Assembly: GCF_040702505.1 (NCBI RefSeq) | Contig: NZ_JBFBLC010000001.1 | Location: forward strand, 1,116,001-1,180,000 | Origin: Terrabacter sp040702505 | GTDB taxonomy: Bacteria; Actinomycetota; Actinomycetes; Actinomycetales; Dermatophilaceae | Length of the DNA stretch: 64,000 bases | Direction: 5' to 3' | Shown: piece by piece, positions 24,414 through 32,931 of the stretch | Layout: each line of letters starts with the position of its first letter | How positions within the stretch are numbered: the first letter of the stretch is position 1 | The notes under the pieces: model-generated | The model's database searches: none | What the model was told of the DNA's origin: nothing | What the model saw: only the letters and a program-made list of their open reading frames with translations | Program-made: the position numbers and the translations under genes

Positions 24414-25538
24414 ATGGCCAGCATCGGCAAGAACCCCAGAGGCACCGGCTGGCAGGCGCGGTGGCGTGACCCCGGCGGTCGGCAGCGGAAGAAGAACTTC
24501 ACGCGCAAGGTCGACGCGCAGCGCTGGCTCGACCAGATGCAGGCCGAACGTCACCGGGGCCAGTACATCGACCCGACCGCGGGCAAGATCCGCGTCCGTG
24601 ACCTCGCGGAGAGTTGGGCCTCGGGCCTGACCCACCTGAAGGTCTCGACCGCCGCGCGCTACCGGGGCCTGGTGACCGGGCACATCCTGCCGCGCTTCGG
24701 GTCCTGGGCTGTCGCCGATCTTCGTCACACGGATGTGCGTGACTGGGTTCGGGACCTGTCCGCCAGCGGCCTCTCGGCCGGCACCGTCCGGCAGGCCCAC
24801 CGAGTGCTCTCGTTGATCCTCGCCGAGGCGGTCAAGGACGGCCGGATCTCGCGCAACGCCGCCTCGGGGGTGCAGCTCCCGCGAGCCGTCCGGCTTGAGC
24901 CCCGGTTCCTGACGGCGGACGAGGTGGGCCGGCTCGTGGCAGCCGCCGGCAGCAACGGATTGTCGGTCGCCGTGCTGGCCTTCTGTGGCCTGCGGTTCGG
25001 CGAGCTGGCTGCTCTGAAGGTGCGGCGGGTGAACTTGCTGCGGCGGCGGCTGGTGGTGGCCGAGAGCGTGACCGAGGTCGGTGGCCGGCTCGTCTGGTCC
25101 ACCCCGAAGACGAACCGGACCCGGACGGTGCCGTTCCCGCCGGCGCTCGGACCGGGCATCGAGGCGCTGTGTTTCGGCAAGGGGCCGGACGACCTGTTGT
25201 TCACCGCGCCGGGTGGGGGAGCGGTGCGTCTGGGGAACTGGCGTCATCGAGTGTTCGACCCGGCGTGCCGAGAAGCTGGTCTGGTCAACGTCAAACCGCA
25301 CGACCTGCGGCACACGGCGGCCTCCCTGGCGATCGCCGCGGGCGCGAACGTCAAGGCCGTGCAGCAGATGCTGGGGCACGCCTCGGCGGCGATGACGCTG
25401 GATGTGTACGCCGGTCTCTTCGGCGACGACCTGGACGCCGTGGCCTTAGCGCTGGACGGGCTTGTGCCCCAGATGTGCCCCCGCGACCCGGTGCACGCCT
25501 CAAAGGAGCGGAAGCCACATGCCACCGATGCCGGCTGA
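24414..25538 (+). CDS. Tyrosine-type site-specific integrase
   Basis: A 374-residue phage-type integrase. ATG 24414 is taken because it begins at the normal N-terminus (MASIGKNPRGTGWQARWRDPGGR, the arm-binding domain); longer frames are shadows of xis. A core-binding domain lies at about 60-150. The catalytic domain has Arg194 (GLRFGELAAL), His296-x-x-Arg299 (KPHDLRHTAAS), His322 (LGHAS) and the nucleophile Tyr332 (TLDVYAGLFG), so it looks intact. The gene ends 13 bases before the attachment repeat inside tRNA-Lys, the usual arrangement for integrases that use a tRNA 3' end as target. Confidence 0.93.
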   Translation: MASIGKNPRGTGWQARWRDPGGRQRKKNFTRKVDAQRWLDQMQAERHRGQYIDPTAGKIRVRDLAESWASGLTHLKVSTAARYRGLVTGHILPRFGSWAVADLRHTDVRDWVRDLSASGLSAGTVRQAHRVLSLILAEAVKDGRISRNAASGVQLPRAVRLEPRFLTADEVGRLVAAAGSNGLSVAVLAFCGLRFGELAALKVRRVNLLRRRLVVAESVTEVGGRLVWSTPKTNRTRTVPFPPALGPGIEALCFGKGPDDLLFTAPGGGAVRLGNWRHRVFDPACREAGLVNVKPHDLRHTAASLAIAAGANVKAVQQMLGHASAAMTLDVYAGLFGDDLDAVALALDGLVPQMCPRDPVHASKERKPHATDAG

Positions 25539-25550
25539 CCTGCGCAAACG

Positions 25551-25599
25551 TGTGGTGGGCCCCGTCGGGCTCGAACCGACGACCAGCGGATTAAAAGTC
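25551..25599. repeat. Right attachment site within tRNA-Lys
   Basis: Identical over 49 bases to 7940-7988. It covers the CCA end through the anticodon arm of the tRNA on the minus strand, so integration leaves a functional tRNA on this side. Confidence 0.9.
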
Positions 25600-25628
25600 C
25601 GACGCTCTACCAACTGAGCTAGAGGCCC
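25553..25628 (-). tRNA. tRNA-Lys (anticodon TTT)
   Basis: Read on the minus strand, the 76 bases fold as a complete cloverleaf: acceptor GGGCCTC paired with GGGGCCC, D arm with AGCTCAGTTGGTAGAGC, anticodon loop CTTTTAA (anticodon TTT), T arm with GGTTCGAGCC, discriminator A and an encoded CCA. It is the integration target of the element to its left. Confidence 0.95.
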
Positions 25629-25982
25629 GGGGGGTGGGGAGTTCGAATGCAACTTCCCTCGCAACTTCGGTCGGAACAGCAGTGGTGTAGTCCACGACCG
25701 ACGCGACCCCACGCGCCAGTATGCCGTAGCCCGCCCGGACTGCAGACGGTGTCCCTGCCCCCTCCGCCCTACGCGCAGGGTGGCGGTGGGAGGCTCGCCC
25801 GCCATCTGGATCGAACGACACCCTCGGTACGGCCGGAGCGGCAGGAGGCTGGAACGTCTCGTCGGGTGGTGGGCTTTGAGGGGTAGTTCCTCAGTGCTCA
25901 CGGGCCGCTGGTGATGCCGGCGGCGGCGACGCGCTGTGTCCCGGAGCGGCACTTGACCGCGACCTGTACCGCACATCGAACC
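25629..25982. other. Intergenic stretch upstream of tRNA-Lys
   Basis: About 350 bases between the tRNA and the end of the cyclic-nucleotide-binding gene. It should hold the tRNA promoter (minus strand). I see no supported ORF, RNA gene or strong hairpin. Confidence 0.4.
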
Positions 25983-26423
25983 TCACGGCCGGGCGCCGGG
26001 GTCGGAGGCCCTTGCCTCCGCCTCGCGCAGACGGGCGCAGAGAGTCTTGAGAAGGTGCCGGGCGAACTCTGGATCCTCGTCGATGACCGTCTCGAAGTCC
26101 TGGTGGGGAATCGCCATCGCCTTCAGCGGCTCGGCGGCGGTGACGGTCGCGGATCGCGGTCGGCCGTCGATCATGCTGATCTCGCCGAAGTAGTCCCCGG
26201 GCCCGAGGGTGCGCAGCTCACGACCGTCCTTGCTGACCGTTGCGGATCCCTCGAGGATGAGGTGGAACGCCAAGGCGCCACGGCCCTCCGTGGCAATCGC
26301 CTTTCCCGCCGGATGCGAGACCTCGGTCGACGCGCCGGCCAACCGTCTCAACTGCCCCTTCGACAGGTCTCTGAACAGGTCCACGTTGGCGATGACAGCC
26401 TCGTGCGCTCGATCTCGTGCCAT
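25983..26423 (-). CDS. Stand-alone cyclic-nucleotide-binding domain protein
   Basis: A 146-residue protein made of one cNMP-binding domain with no DNA-binding helix-turn-helix. The beta-roll pattern is clear: LFRDLSKGQLRRLAG, HPAGKAIATEGRGALAFHLILEGSATV, then the phosphate-binding cassette GPGDYFGEISMIDGRPRSATVTA, where Gly-Glu and Arg are at ligand-contacting positions. It reads away from the hybrid kinase gene, whose start is 243 bases distant. It may relay or buffer the nucleotide made by the cyclase at 29733, or bind a partner protein. Confidence 0.85.
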   Translation of the reverse strand: MARDRAHEAVIANVDLFRDLSKGQLRRLAGASTEVSHPAGKAIATEGRGALAFHLILEGSATVSKDGRELRTLGPGDYFGEISMIDGRPRSATVTAAEPLKAMAIPHQDFETVIDEDPEFARHLLKTLCARLREAEARASDPGARP

Positions 26424-26665
26424 GACGGACTACCTCCCGACAGTTGTTCAGCCTACGCCCAGACTGTCGGGCGGGCTTGGGCAATCGGCATACCCCATCC
26501 CCATCGTCGGTGAAGCGACCATCGAGACCGTCCCTGTCGGGCACCAAAGCCGGCGTGCCCCGTAAGCGGTGGCGACGGGCCCCGCCATTCCGGGGGCGCG
26601 GCTGTGGAGTCGGCGGGACACTCATCTGGGGACGAGGGCAGCTCACAGCATGATTGGGGACTCGC

Positions 26666-29344
26666 ATGAGCGGGTTCGATAACAACGCTGGCGTGGAGTC
26701 GGCACGCACGGGCCGTGCCGACCTCGAGGCTCGTCTTGCCGACGTCCAGGAGCAGTTCCGGGCCACCAGCGACATCCTCAAGGTCCTGACGAGCGGGGCC
26801 TCGGAGCAGACGAGGGTCTTCGAGGCGGTCGTCCACAACGCCCGGCGGCTGCTGGCTGCCGACGTCGCCCAGATCCACCTGCTCGAAGGCGACCAGTACC
26901 GGATCCGGTGGTCGAGCGGACACTCCAAGGCTTACCTCGAGAAAGTCGACCGCTACCCGCTCCTACGAGACAGGGGCTCGCTCATCGGACGCGTCGGGAT
27001 GGACCGAACTGCGCAACAGATCGAGGACGTCCTCGCCGATCCCGACTACTCGGCGCTTGCGCTGCAGAAGCTCGGCGGCTACCGGTCCATCATGGGCGCG
27101 CCGATGCTGGTGGAGGACGAAGTCGTGGGAGTTCTGACCGTTTGGCGCAACAAGGTCGACCCTTTCGAGGACCGCGCCGGCGAGCTGCTCACGACCTTCG
27201 CGGAGCAGGCGGCGCTGGCGCTGAGGCACGTCGAGCTCGTCGCCGCCTTGGAGAACCGCTCGGCGGAGCTCGGACGCAAGGTCGAACAGCTTGAGGCACT
27301 GGCTGAGGTGGGCGAGGCGATCAGCTCCAGCCTGGACGCCGACGAAGTGTTGGCAACCATCGTGTCGCACGCCGTCGAGCTGTCCCAGACGGATGGCGGC
27401 TCCCTCATGGAGTTCGACAGGTCGACCGGGCTCTTTCGGGTGCGCACCGCCTACGGCACCAGCGAGGAGGTCGTCGAAGCGCTGCGGTCTGCCGAGATCC
27501 ACATCGACCGGACGTGGGTGGGCCGAGCAACCCGGACGCGCGAGGTGCTGCAGATTCCCGACCTCGACGCAGAGCCGGCCCCACTGGACGCCCACCTCGC
27601 GGTGCTGCACGGCTCCGGCTGGCGCTCACTGGTCGCGATCCCGCTCGTGCGTCCGGACCGCGTCGTCGGCGCGCTCGTCGTGCGACGAAAGACCACCGGG
27701 TCGTTCACGCAAGCGACGTGCGAGCTGCTCGCTGCGTTCGCGAGCCAGTCGGCCGTCGCCCTGACGAACGCTCGGCTCTACCAGCAGCTCGAGCAGCAGA
27801 GCGTGGAGCTTGCGGAGGCCAGCCGGCACAAGTCGGAGTTCCTCGCGAGCATGTCCCACGAGCTGCGCACGCCGCTCAACGCCGTCATCGGGTTCTCCGA
27901 GGTGCTGCTCGAGCGGATGTTCGGGGAGCTCAACGACCGGCAGGAGGAATACCTCCAGGACATCCTCGCGGCTGGTCGGCACCTGCTCGCCCTCCTCGGT
28001 GACATCCTCGACCTCTCCAAGATCGAGGCCGGTCGCATGGAGCTCGACCTCACGACGTTCCCCATCGAGGACCTACTGGTGCAGGCGCTCTCGCTCGTGC
28101 GCGAGAGGGCAGCGCTGCACGGCATACACCTGCGGGTGGAGGCCGAGCGCGGGCTGGGCACGGTGACGGCCGACGCGCTCCGGCTCAAGCAGGTGCTCGT
28201 CAACCTGCTGAGCAACGCGGTCAAGTTCACTCCGGACGGCGGCAGCGTCGAGGTCCGCGCCTGGCGAGACCCCGAGGAGGTCGCGATCACCGTGACCGAC
28301 ACCGGCATCGGGATAGCACCGGCTGACCAGGAGCGGATCTTCGACTCGTTCCAGCAGGGCGAGCGTTCGGCGTCGTCGAGCGAGGGCACCGGCCTGGGTC
28401 TCACCCTGAGTCGCCGCATCGTGGAGCTGCACGGGGGGCGTCTCTGGCTGTCGAGTGCGCCGGGGGAAGGCAGCACCTTCGGCATCGCGATCCCGCAGGC
28501 GAGCGCCGAGCGGCCCGGGGACGACGAGACGTGGTCGACCGAGGAGGAAGAGCGAGCAGGCACGCCGACGGTCGTCCTCATCGAGGACGACCCGCGGTCC
28601 GCGGAGCTGGTCGAGCTGCACCTTCGCGCCGCCGGACTGCGGACCGTGTGCGCCTCCACCGGGGAGCTGGGGCTGCGCCTGGTCCGGGAGCGAGGCCCGT
28701 TCGCCGTCATCCTCGACATCCACCTGCCCGGCATGAACGGCTGGGAGGTCCTGACGGCCCTCAAGAGCGACCCGGCTACCGCCGCGGTACCGGTCGTCGT
28801 CGTCAGCGTCGAGCCGCAGCGAGGTCGGGGGTTCGCGCTCGGCGCGACGGAGTACCTCGTGAAACCGGTCAGCGGGGACCACCTGCTCGCCGCCGTCTCC
28901 CGGCTGCTGCCGTCGAGCCTGGGCGAGGTCCCGGACCGGGAGGCGGGCACCGGTCTCAGCGTCGTGGTGGTCGACGACGACCCACTGGCGCTGAAGCTCG
29001 TGCGCAGCACCCTCGAGCCGCTCGGCTGGGAGGTGCACACGTGCTCGGGGGGCCAGCAGGCCGCAGACCTCGTGCGGGCGGTGGCTCCGTCGGTCGTCGT
29101 CATGGACCTGCTCATGCCCCAGGTCGACGGTTTCGCCGTCATCGACGAGCTGCGCCCGAACCGCGAGACGGACGGTCCGCCGATCGTCGTACTGACCTCG
29201 AAGACCTTGACGGCACAAGACCACTCACGTCTGGAAGGTCGCATTGCGTTCGTCGCGGAGAAGGCGGGCATCGACCTGCCGGGTCTCGCCCGTCGGCTCG
29301 CAGCGGTGGCAGCCGCGAATGCCGCACCGGAGGAGGGCACGTGA
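26666..29344 (+). CDS. GAF-GAF hybrid histidine kinase with two receiver domains
   Basis: An 892-residue soluble kinase with no membrane segment. In order: two GAF domains (about 30-190 and 205-375), HisKA with MSHELRTPLNAVIGFSE (His398), HATPase with intact boxes (NLLSNAVKFTPDG, DTGIGIAP, GTGLGL), a receiver at about 634-750 (Asp in VILDIHLPG, Lys in LVKPVSG) and a second receiver at about 765-885 (VVMDLLMPQVDG). The second receiver has VAEKAG where a KP motif is expected, so it may signal atypically. ATG 26666 has GGGGA upstream; a TTG at 26654 is possible. The next gene overlaps its stop. GAF ligands are unknown. Confidence 0.9.
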   Translation: MSGFDNNAGVESARTGRADLEARLADVQEQFRATSDILKVLTSGASEQTRVFEAVVHNARRLLAADVAQIHLLEGDQYRIRWSSGHSKAYLEKVDRYPLLRDRGSLIGRVGMDRTAQQIEDVLADPDYSALALQKLGGYRSIMGAPMLVEDEVVGVLTVWRNKVDPFEDRAGELLTTFAEQAALALRHVELVAALENRSAELGRKVEQLEALAEVGEAISSSLDADEVLATIVSHAVELSQTDGGSLMEFDRSTGLFRVRTAYGTSEEVVEALRSAEIHIDRTWVGRATRTREVLQIPDLDAEPAPLDAHLAVLHGSGWRSLVAIPLVRPDRVVGALVVRRKTTGSFTQATCELLAAFASQSAVALTNARLYQQLEQQSVELAEASRHKSEFLASMSHELRTPLNAVIGFSEVLLERMFGELNDRQEEYLQDILAAGRHLLALLGDILDLSKIEAGRMELDLTTFPIEDLLVQALSLVRERAALHGIHLRVEAERGLGTVTADALRLKQVLVNLLSNAVKFTPDGGSVEVRAWRDPEEVAITVTDTGIGIAPADQERIFDSFQQGERSASSSEGTGLGLTLSRRIVELHGGRLWLSSAPGEGSTFGIAIPQASAERPGDDETWSTEEEERAGTPTVVLIEDDPRSAELVELHLRAAGLRTVCASTGELGLRLVRERGPFAVILDIHLPGMNGWEVLTALKSDPATAAVPVVVVSVEPQRGRGFALGATEYLVKPVSGDHLLAAVSRLLPSSLGEVPDREAGTGLSVVVVDDDPLALKLVRSTLEPLGWEVHTCSGGQQAADLVRAVAPSVVVMDLLMPQVDGFAVIDELRPNRETDGPPIVVLTSKTLTAQDHSRLEGRIAFVAEKAGIDLPGLARRLAAVAAANAAPEEGT

Positions 29345-29736
29345 GCCGCCCACCTGTCGTGCTCCTCGTCGAGGACAACCCGCGCAACCTCAAGCTGGCC
29401 CGCGACGTGCTCGAGTATGCCGGCTTCTCCGTCGTCGTCGCCGCCACCGGTGAGCAGGGGGTCGACCAGGCGCGCGAGACGCTCCCGGACGTCATCCTGA
29501 TGGACCTGCAGCTGCCGGGGATCGACGGCTTCGCCGCCCTCGAGCTGCTCCACGGTGACGAGGCGACCGCGCACATCCCCGTCGTGGCCCTCACGGCCTT
29601 CGCCATGCGCCGGGACCGCGAGCGGGCCCTCGCCTCCGGGTTCGCCGGCTACCTCGAGAAGCCGATCAGCGTCCGCGAGTTCCCGGCACAGGTGCGCCGT
29701 CACCTCCCCGATCCCGACGACGGACAACGACCGTGA
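29341..29736 (+). CDS. Single-domain response regulator
   Basis: A 131-residue protein that is only a receiver domain (DivK/CheY-like): VVLLVEDNPRNLKLARDVLEYAGF, phospho-acceptor in VILMDLQLPGIDG, Thr in VVALTAFAM and Lys in YLEKPIS. GTG 29341 has GGAGGAGGG upstream and overlaps the kinase stop by four bases. Without an output domain it most likely shuttles phosphate between the hybrid kinase and the receiver-cyclase that follows, or acts by binding a partner. Confidence 0.88.
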   Translation: MSRPPVVLLVEDNPRNLKLARDVLEYAGFSVVVAATGEQGVDQARETLPDVILMDLQLPGIDGFAALELLHGDEATAHIPVVALTAFAMRRDRERALASGFAGYLEKPISVREFPAQVRRHLPDPDDGQRP

Positions 29737-30887
29737 CCGCGCCCGTCGAAGACGTCCTCCCATCGCCGCTCGAGGGGGTGCGGGTGCTCGTCGTCGACGA
29801 CCTCGAGCAGAACCGGAAGCTCATGCATGCAGTGCTGGAACCACACGGGTTCTACGTCCGCTCGGTGGCCTCGGGTGGCGAGGCGCTCGCGGCCCTGGGC
29901 GAGTGCGACGTCGACGTCGTCCTGCTCGACGTGCTCATGCCGGTGTTGGACGGTTACGAGACGTGCGCACGCATCAAGGCCAACCCCCGGACGGCGATGC
30001 TCCCCGTGGTCATGGTGACCGCGAGCGGCACCCGCGAGCGGCTCCGAGCCCTGGAGGTGGGTGCCGACGACTTCGTCACCAAGCCCTTCGACCAGGCCGA
30101 GCTCATGGCGCGGGTGCGGTCGCTGGCGCGGGTCAAGCGGCTCCATGACACGGTTGTCCAGCAGACGGTGGCGCTCGAGCGGTGGAATGCCGAGCTCGAG
30201 TCGCGGGTGGCCGAGCAGGTCGCCGACCTCGAGCGTCTGAGCCGGCTGCGCCGGTTCCTCTCCCCGCAGATCGCCGGGCTCATCCTCGAATCGGGCGACG
30301 AGTCGTTCCTCGAGAGCCACCGTCGCGACATCACGACGGTCTTCACGGACCTGCGCGGCTTCACCGCGTTCGCCGAGACCAGCGAGCCGGAGGAGACCAT
30401 GTCCGTCCTGCGTGACTACCACGCGGCGCTCGGCGAGCTCGTCTTCGCCTACGAGGGAACGCTCGAGCACTTCGCCGGCGACGGGCTGATGGTGTTCTTC
30501 AACGACCCCCCGCCGTGCGCGGACGCCCCGGAGCGGGCCGTCCGGATGGCGCTGGAGATGCGTGACCGGGTCGACGAGCTCGCCGCCCACTGGCACCGGC
30601 GGGGTCACGACCTGGGCTTCGGGGTCGGCATCGCCCAGGGCTACGCGACGCTCGGGCGGGTGGGGTTCGAGGGTCGGTGGGACTACGCCGCCATCGGGAC
30701 GGTCACCAACGTCGCCTCCCGGCTCTGCGCCGCGGCCGCGAGCCGGCAGGTCCTGGTCAGCCCCCGCGTGCGAGCCGGGCTGGACGACCGCTTCGAGATC
30801 CGCTCACTCGGTCCCGTCGAGCTGCGCGGCCTCTCACGGCCGCTCGAGGTACACGAGGTCATCGGAACCAACGGACAGGAGACCTAG
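29733..30887 (+). CDS. Response regulator with class III nucleotide cyclase output
   Basis: A 384-residue protein with an N-terminal receiver (about 15-135; VVLLDVLMPVLDG, Lys in FVTKPFD), a coiled coil (about 140-180) and a class III cyclase domain (about 195-375). Cyclase hallmarks are TTVFTDLRGFTAF (first metal Asp), HFAGDGLMVFFND (second metal Asp) and GRWDYAAIGTVTNVASRL (transition-state Asn). The Lys that selects adenine in many cyclases (KF.GD) is replaced: the text reads TLEHFAGDG. Whether the product is cAMP or cGMP is therefore open. GTG 29733 overlaps the preceding stop. Phosphorylation by the upstream kinase probably switches cyclase activity. Confidence 0.9.
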   Translation: MTAPVEDVLPSPLEGVRVLVVDDLEQNRKLMHAVLEPHGFYVRSVASGGEALAALGECDVDVVLLDVLMPVLDGYETCARIKANPRTAMLPVVMVTASGTRERLRALEVGADDFVTKPFDQAELMARVRSLARVKRLHDTVVQQTVALERWNAELESRVAEQVADLERLSRLRRFLSPQIAGLILESGDESFLESHRRDITTVFTDLRGFTAFAETSEPEETMSVLRDYHAALGELVFAYEGTLEHFAGDGLMVFFNDPPPCADAPERAVRMALEMRDRVDELAAHWHRRGHDLGFGVGIAQGYATLGRVGFEGRWDYAAIGTVTNVASRLCAAAASRQVLVSPRVRAGLDDRFEIRSLGPVELRGLSRPLEVHEVIGTNGQET

Positions 30888-30889
30888 CC

Positions 30890-32554
30890 ATGAACCCACC
30901 GACCGGGGCCATACCCGAAACGGTGCCTCCTGAGGTAGAGGACCGCCTCTCCCCGCCGCGTGCGCTAGGTGACCTGGACGAGGCAGCCCGCGACCGGCTC
31001 TTCGATGACCTTCAGGAGCGGCTCCCTGCGGTCTGGAGCCTCATGCGGCAAGGAGATCCGAGGGAGTCGGTGGTCGTCGTGCCTTCGATGAGCGCGGACC
31101 CCGTCGCCCCGTCCGCGGGGGCCATGAACCAGGCCTTGGAGGAGCGGCTGCTCTTCCTGTTGCTGCTCCTGCGCCAGCCGCGGCTACGGATGGTCTACGT
31201 CACCTCGATGCCGGTGCACGACCACATCGTCGAGTACTACCTCTCGCTCCTGCCCGGGGTGATTCCGAGCCACGCCCGCTCGCGCCTGCAGCTCGTCTCG
31301 GTCGGGGACTCCTCGCCGACGCCCCTGACCGACAAGCTGCTGGCCCGTCCCCGGCTGCTGGCGCGGATCGCTGAGCTGGTGCCGGATCCTTCCCGCTCGC
31401 ACCTCGTGCCTTACACGAGCACGACCCGCGAGCGCGACCTCTCGCTACAGCTCGGGATCCCCATGTATGCCGCCCACCCGCGCCTCTACCCGCTGGGGAC
31501 GAAGACCGGCTGTCGGCGGGTCTTCGCCGAGGCCGGCGTATCCCATCCCTTCGGGGCGGAGGACCTCCGCTCCGTCGACGACCTCGTCGACGCCGTGCTC
31601 GAGCTGGTTACGGCCAGACCCCGCGCCGAATGGGCCATGGTCAAGCTCAACGAGGGCGTGTCCGGCTCGGGGAATGCGCTCGTCGACCTGTCGGGTCTGG
31701 CTGGCGGAGAACGCTCTCCGGCGCGCGACGGTGTTCGTGCGCTGCGCGCCGAGGTGGCGGAGCGGGTGCGCGCAATGCGGCTCGAGGACGCTCGTGTCGG
31801 GATCGGCACGTACCTGGAGAAGCTGGCGGAACGTGGCGGGATCGTCGAGGAACGTGTCGTCGGCGAGGAGCTGCGCAGCCCGAGCGTCCAGCTGCGTGTG
31901 ACTCCCCTCGGCGAGCTCGAGATCCTCTCCACCCACGATCAGATCCTCGGTGGACCGTCGGGCCAGATGTACCTCGGAGCCCGCTTCCCCGCCGATCCGG
32001 CCTACGCGACGACGATCGCGAAGGAGGCCGAAAAAGTGGGTCGGGTGCTGGCCGCCAAGGGGGTCCGCGGACGCTTCGCGCTCGACTTCGTGGTGGTCCG
32101 CAACGGCGACTACTGGCAGACCCACGCCATAGAGGTCAACCTCCGCAAGGGCGGCACGACGCACCCGTACCTGACGCTGCAGTTCCTGACCGACGGTGAG
32201 TACGTCCACGAGGAGGGGCGCTACGTGACGCCCGCCGGGAGCGAGCGCCACCTTGTGGCCACCGACCACCTCGAGGACGAGTCGCTGCGAGGCCTCACGG
32301 TCGACGATCTGTTCGACCTGGTCGCGCGAGCTGGCCTGCACTTCGACCAGTCCCGTCAGACCGGCATCGTCTTCCACATGATCAGCTCGATCACCGAGTG
32401 CGGCCGCGTGGGCATGACGGCGATCGGGGACACGCCAGACTCCGCCCAGGATGTGTTCGACCGGGCGGAGTCGGCGTTGCTCGCCGAGGCGCGGGCGTCC
32501 CTGCTGCCGCTCCCGGTGCCGGCCCGGGTGCGCCTCGACGAGGGTCTGCGGTGA
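30890..32554 (+). CDS. PGM1-type ATP-grasp peptide ligase-like protein
   Basis: A 554-residue protein resembling the ATP-grasp ligase family named after PGM1 of pheganomycin biosynthesis. An N-terminal Rossmann-like part carries VVVVPSMSADPVAPSAGAMNQALEERLLFLLL and VYVTSMPVHDHIVEYYLSLLPG. The central ATP-grasp region has VKLNEGVSGSGNALVDL (phosphate-binding loop) and GRFALDFVVVRNGDYWQTHAIEVNLRK with metal-ligand-like Glu and Asn; a C-terminal domain of about 130 residues matches PGM1_C-like sequence. The ATG lies two bases after the cyclase stop. The family joins a carboxylate to an amine using ATP; substrates are unknown. No other antibiotic-synthesis gene is nearby. Confidence 0.82.
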   Translation: MNPPTGAIPETVPPEVEDRLSPPRALGDLDEAARDRLFDDLQERLPAVWSLMRQGDPRESVVVVPSMSADPVAPSAGAMNQALEERLLFLLLLLRQPRLRMVYVTSMPVHDHIVEYYLSLLPGVIPSHARSRLQLVSVGDSSPTPLTDKLLARPRLLARIAELVPDPSRSHLVPYTSTTRERDLSLQLGIPMYAAHPRLYPLGTKTGCRRVFAEAGVSHPFGAEDLRSVDDLVDAVLELVTARPRAEWAMVKLNEGVSGSGNALVDLSGLAGGERSPARDGVRALRAEVAERVRAMRLEDARVGIGTYLEKLAERGGIVEERVVGEELRSPSVQLRVTPLGELEILSTHDQILGGPSGQMYLGARFPADPAYATTIAKEAEKVGRVLAAKGVRGRFALDFVVVRNGDYWQTHAIEVNLRKGGTTHPYLTLQFLTDGEYVHEEGRYVTPAGSERHLVATDHLEDESLRGLTVDDLFDLVARAGLHFDQSRQTGIVFHMISSITECGRVGMTAIGDTPDSAQDVFDRAESALLAEARASLLPLPVPARVRLDEGLR

Positions 32555-32931
32555 GTGTTCAAGGTGCGATCGAGGCCGAGTGGATGAGCGCGCCGACGTA
32601 TGCCTGGTGCCAGGTGAGCCGTGCCACGACCGAACGCGCCGACGCGGCCCCGCACGGGCATTCCCAGGTCCAGCCGCCACGGGGCGACCTCGTGACCCGG
32701 GGGTGGTGGTGGGCGAGGTCCGGGTGGACCCGCCGTCGTGCCGTCGTCGTCATGGAAGTGCCTCTCGTTGCCGAGGAGTTCGCCGCTCCTCGTCCTGCAG
32801 ATGTGCCCACCGACGACGATCCCGCCGCGCGACACGCGCGTCTGTGCTCACGGCGACAGTGCGGACGTGCGTGCCGACACACAGCGACGCTCGGTCCTGG
32901 GCACCACGCAGCCGAGCGGCGGTGGCGATGA
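32551..32931 (+). CDS. Possible small protein between ligase and CRP-type regulator
   Basis: A 126-codon frame from GTG 32551, overlapping the ligase stop by four bases, to TGA 32929-32931, overlapping the next ATG by four bases. The double overlap favours a real gene. The predicted protein is Trp/Arg-rich and has no recognisable motif except a cysteine/histidine-rich tail (CSRRQCGRACRH). An alternative is that this is only a leader of the CRP-type gene. Confidence 0.35.
   Translation: MSVQGAIEAEWMSAPTYAWCQVSRATTERADAAPHGHSQVQPPRGDLVTRGWWWARSGWTRRRAVVVMEVPLVAEEFAAPRPADVPTDDDPAARHARLCSRRQCGRACRHTATLGPGHHAAERRWR

Larger units (their letters stand above)
7940..25599. mobile_element. 17.7-kb integrated element in tRNA-Lys (AICE/pSAM2-like, mobilisation genes absent)
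   Basis: The element is bounded by a 49-bp perfect direct repeat, 7940-7988 and 25551-25599, the right copy of which is the 3' part of an intact tRNA-Lys. Its right end has the order expected for actinomycete integrative elements: RepSA-like initiator, MerR/AlpA-type excisionase, tyrosine integrase, tRNA. The rest is cargo: persulfide/sulfur genes, SRPBCC proteins, redox proteins and transcription factors. I find no FtsK/TraB-type translocase, relaxase or entry-exclusion gene, so conjugation would need help from elsewhere. At least three genes inside it are broken (8595, 21004 and the 21880 region), suggesting some time since arrival. Confidence 0.85.

Noticed and set aside
28073..29224. Long minus-strand frame opposite the hybrid kinase
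   Set aside because: Shadow frame; the kinase frame carries all canonical domains.
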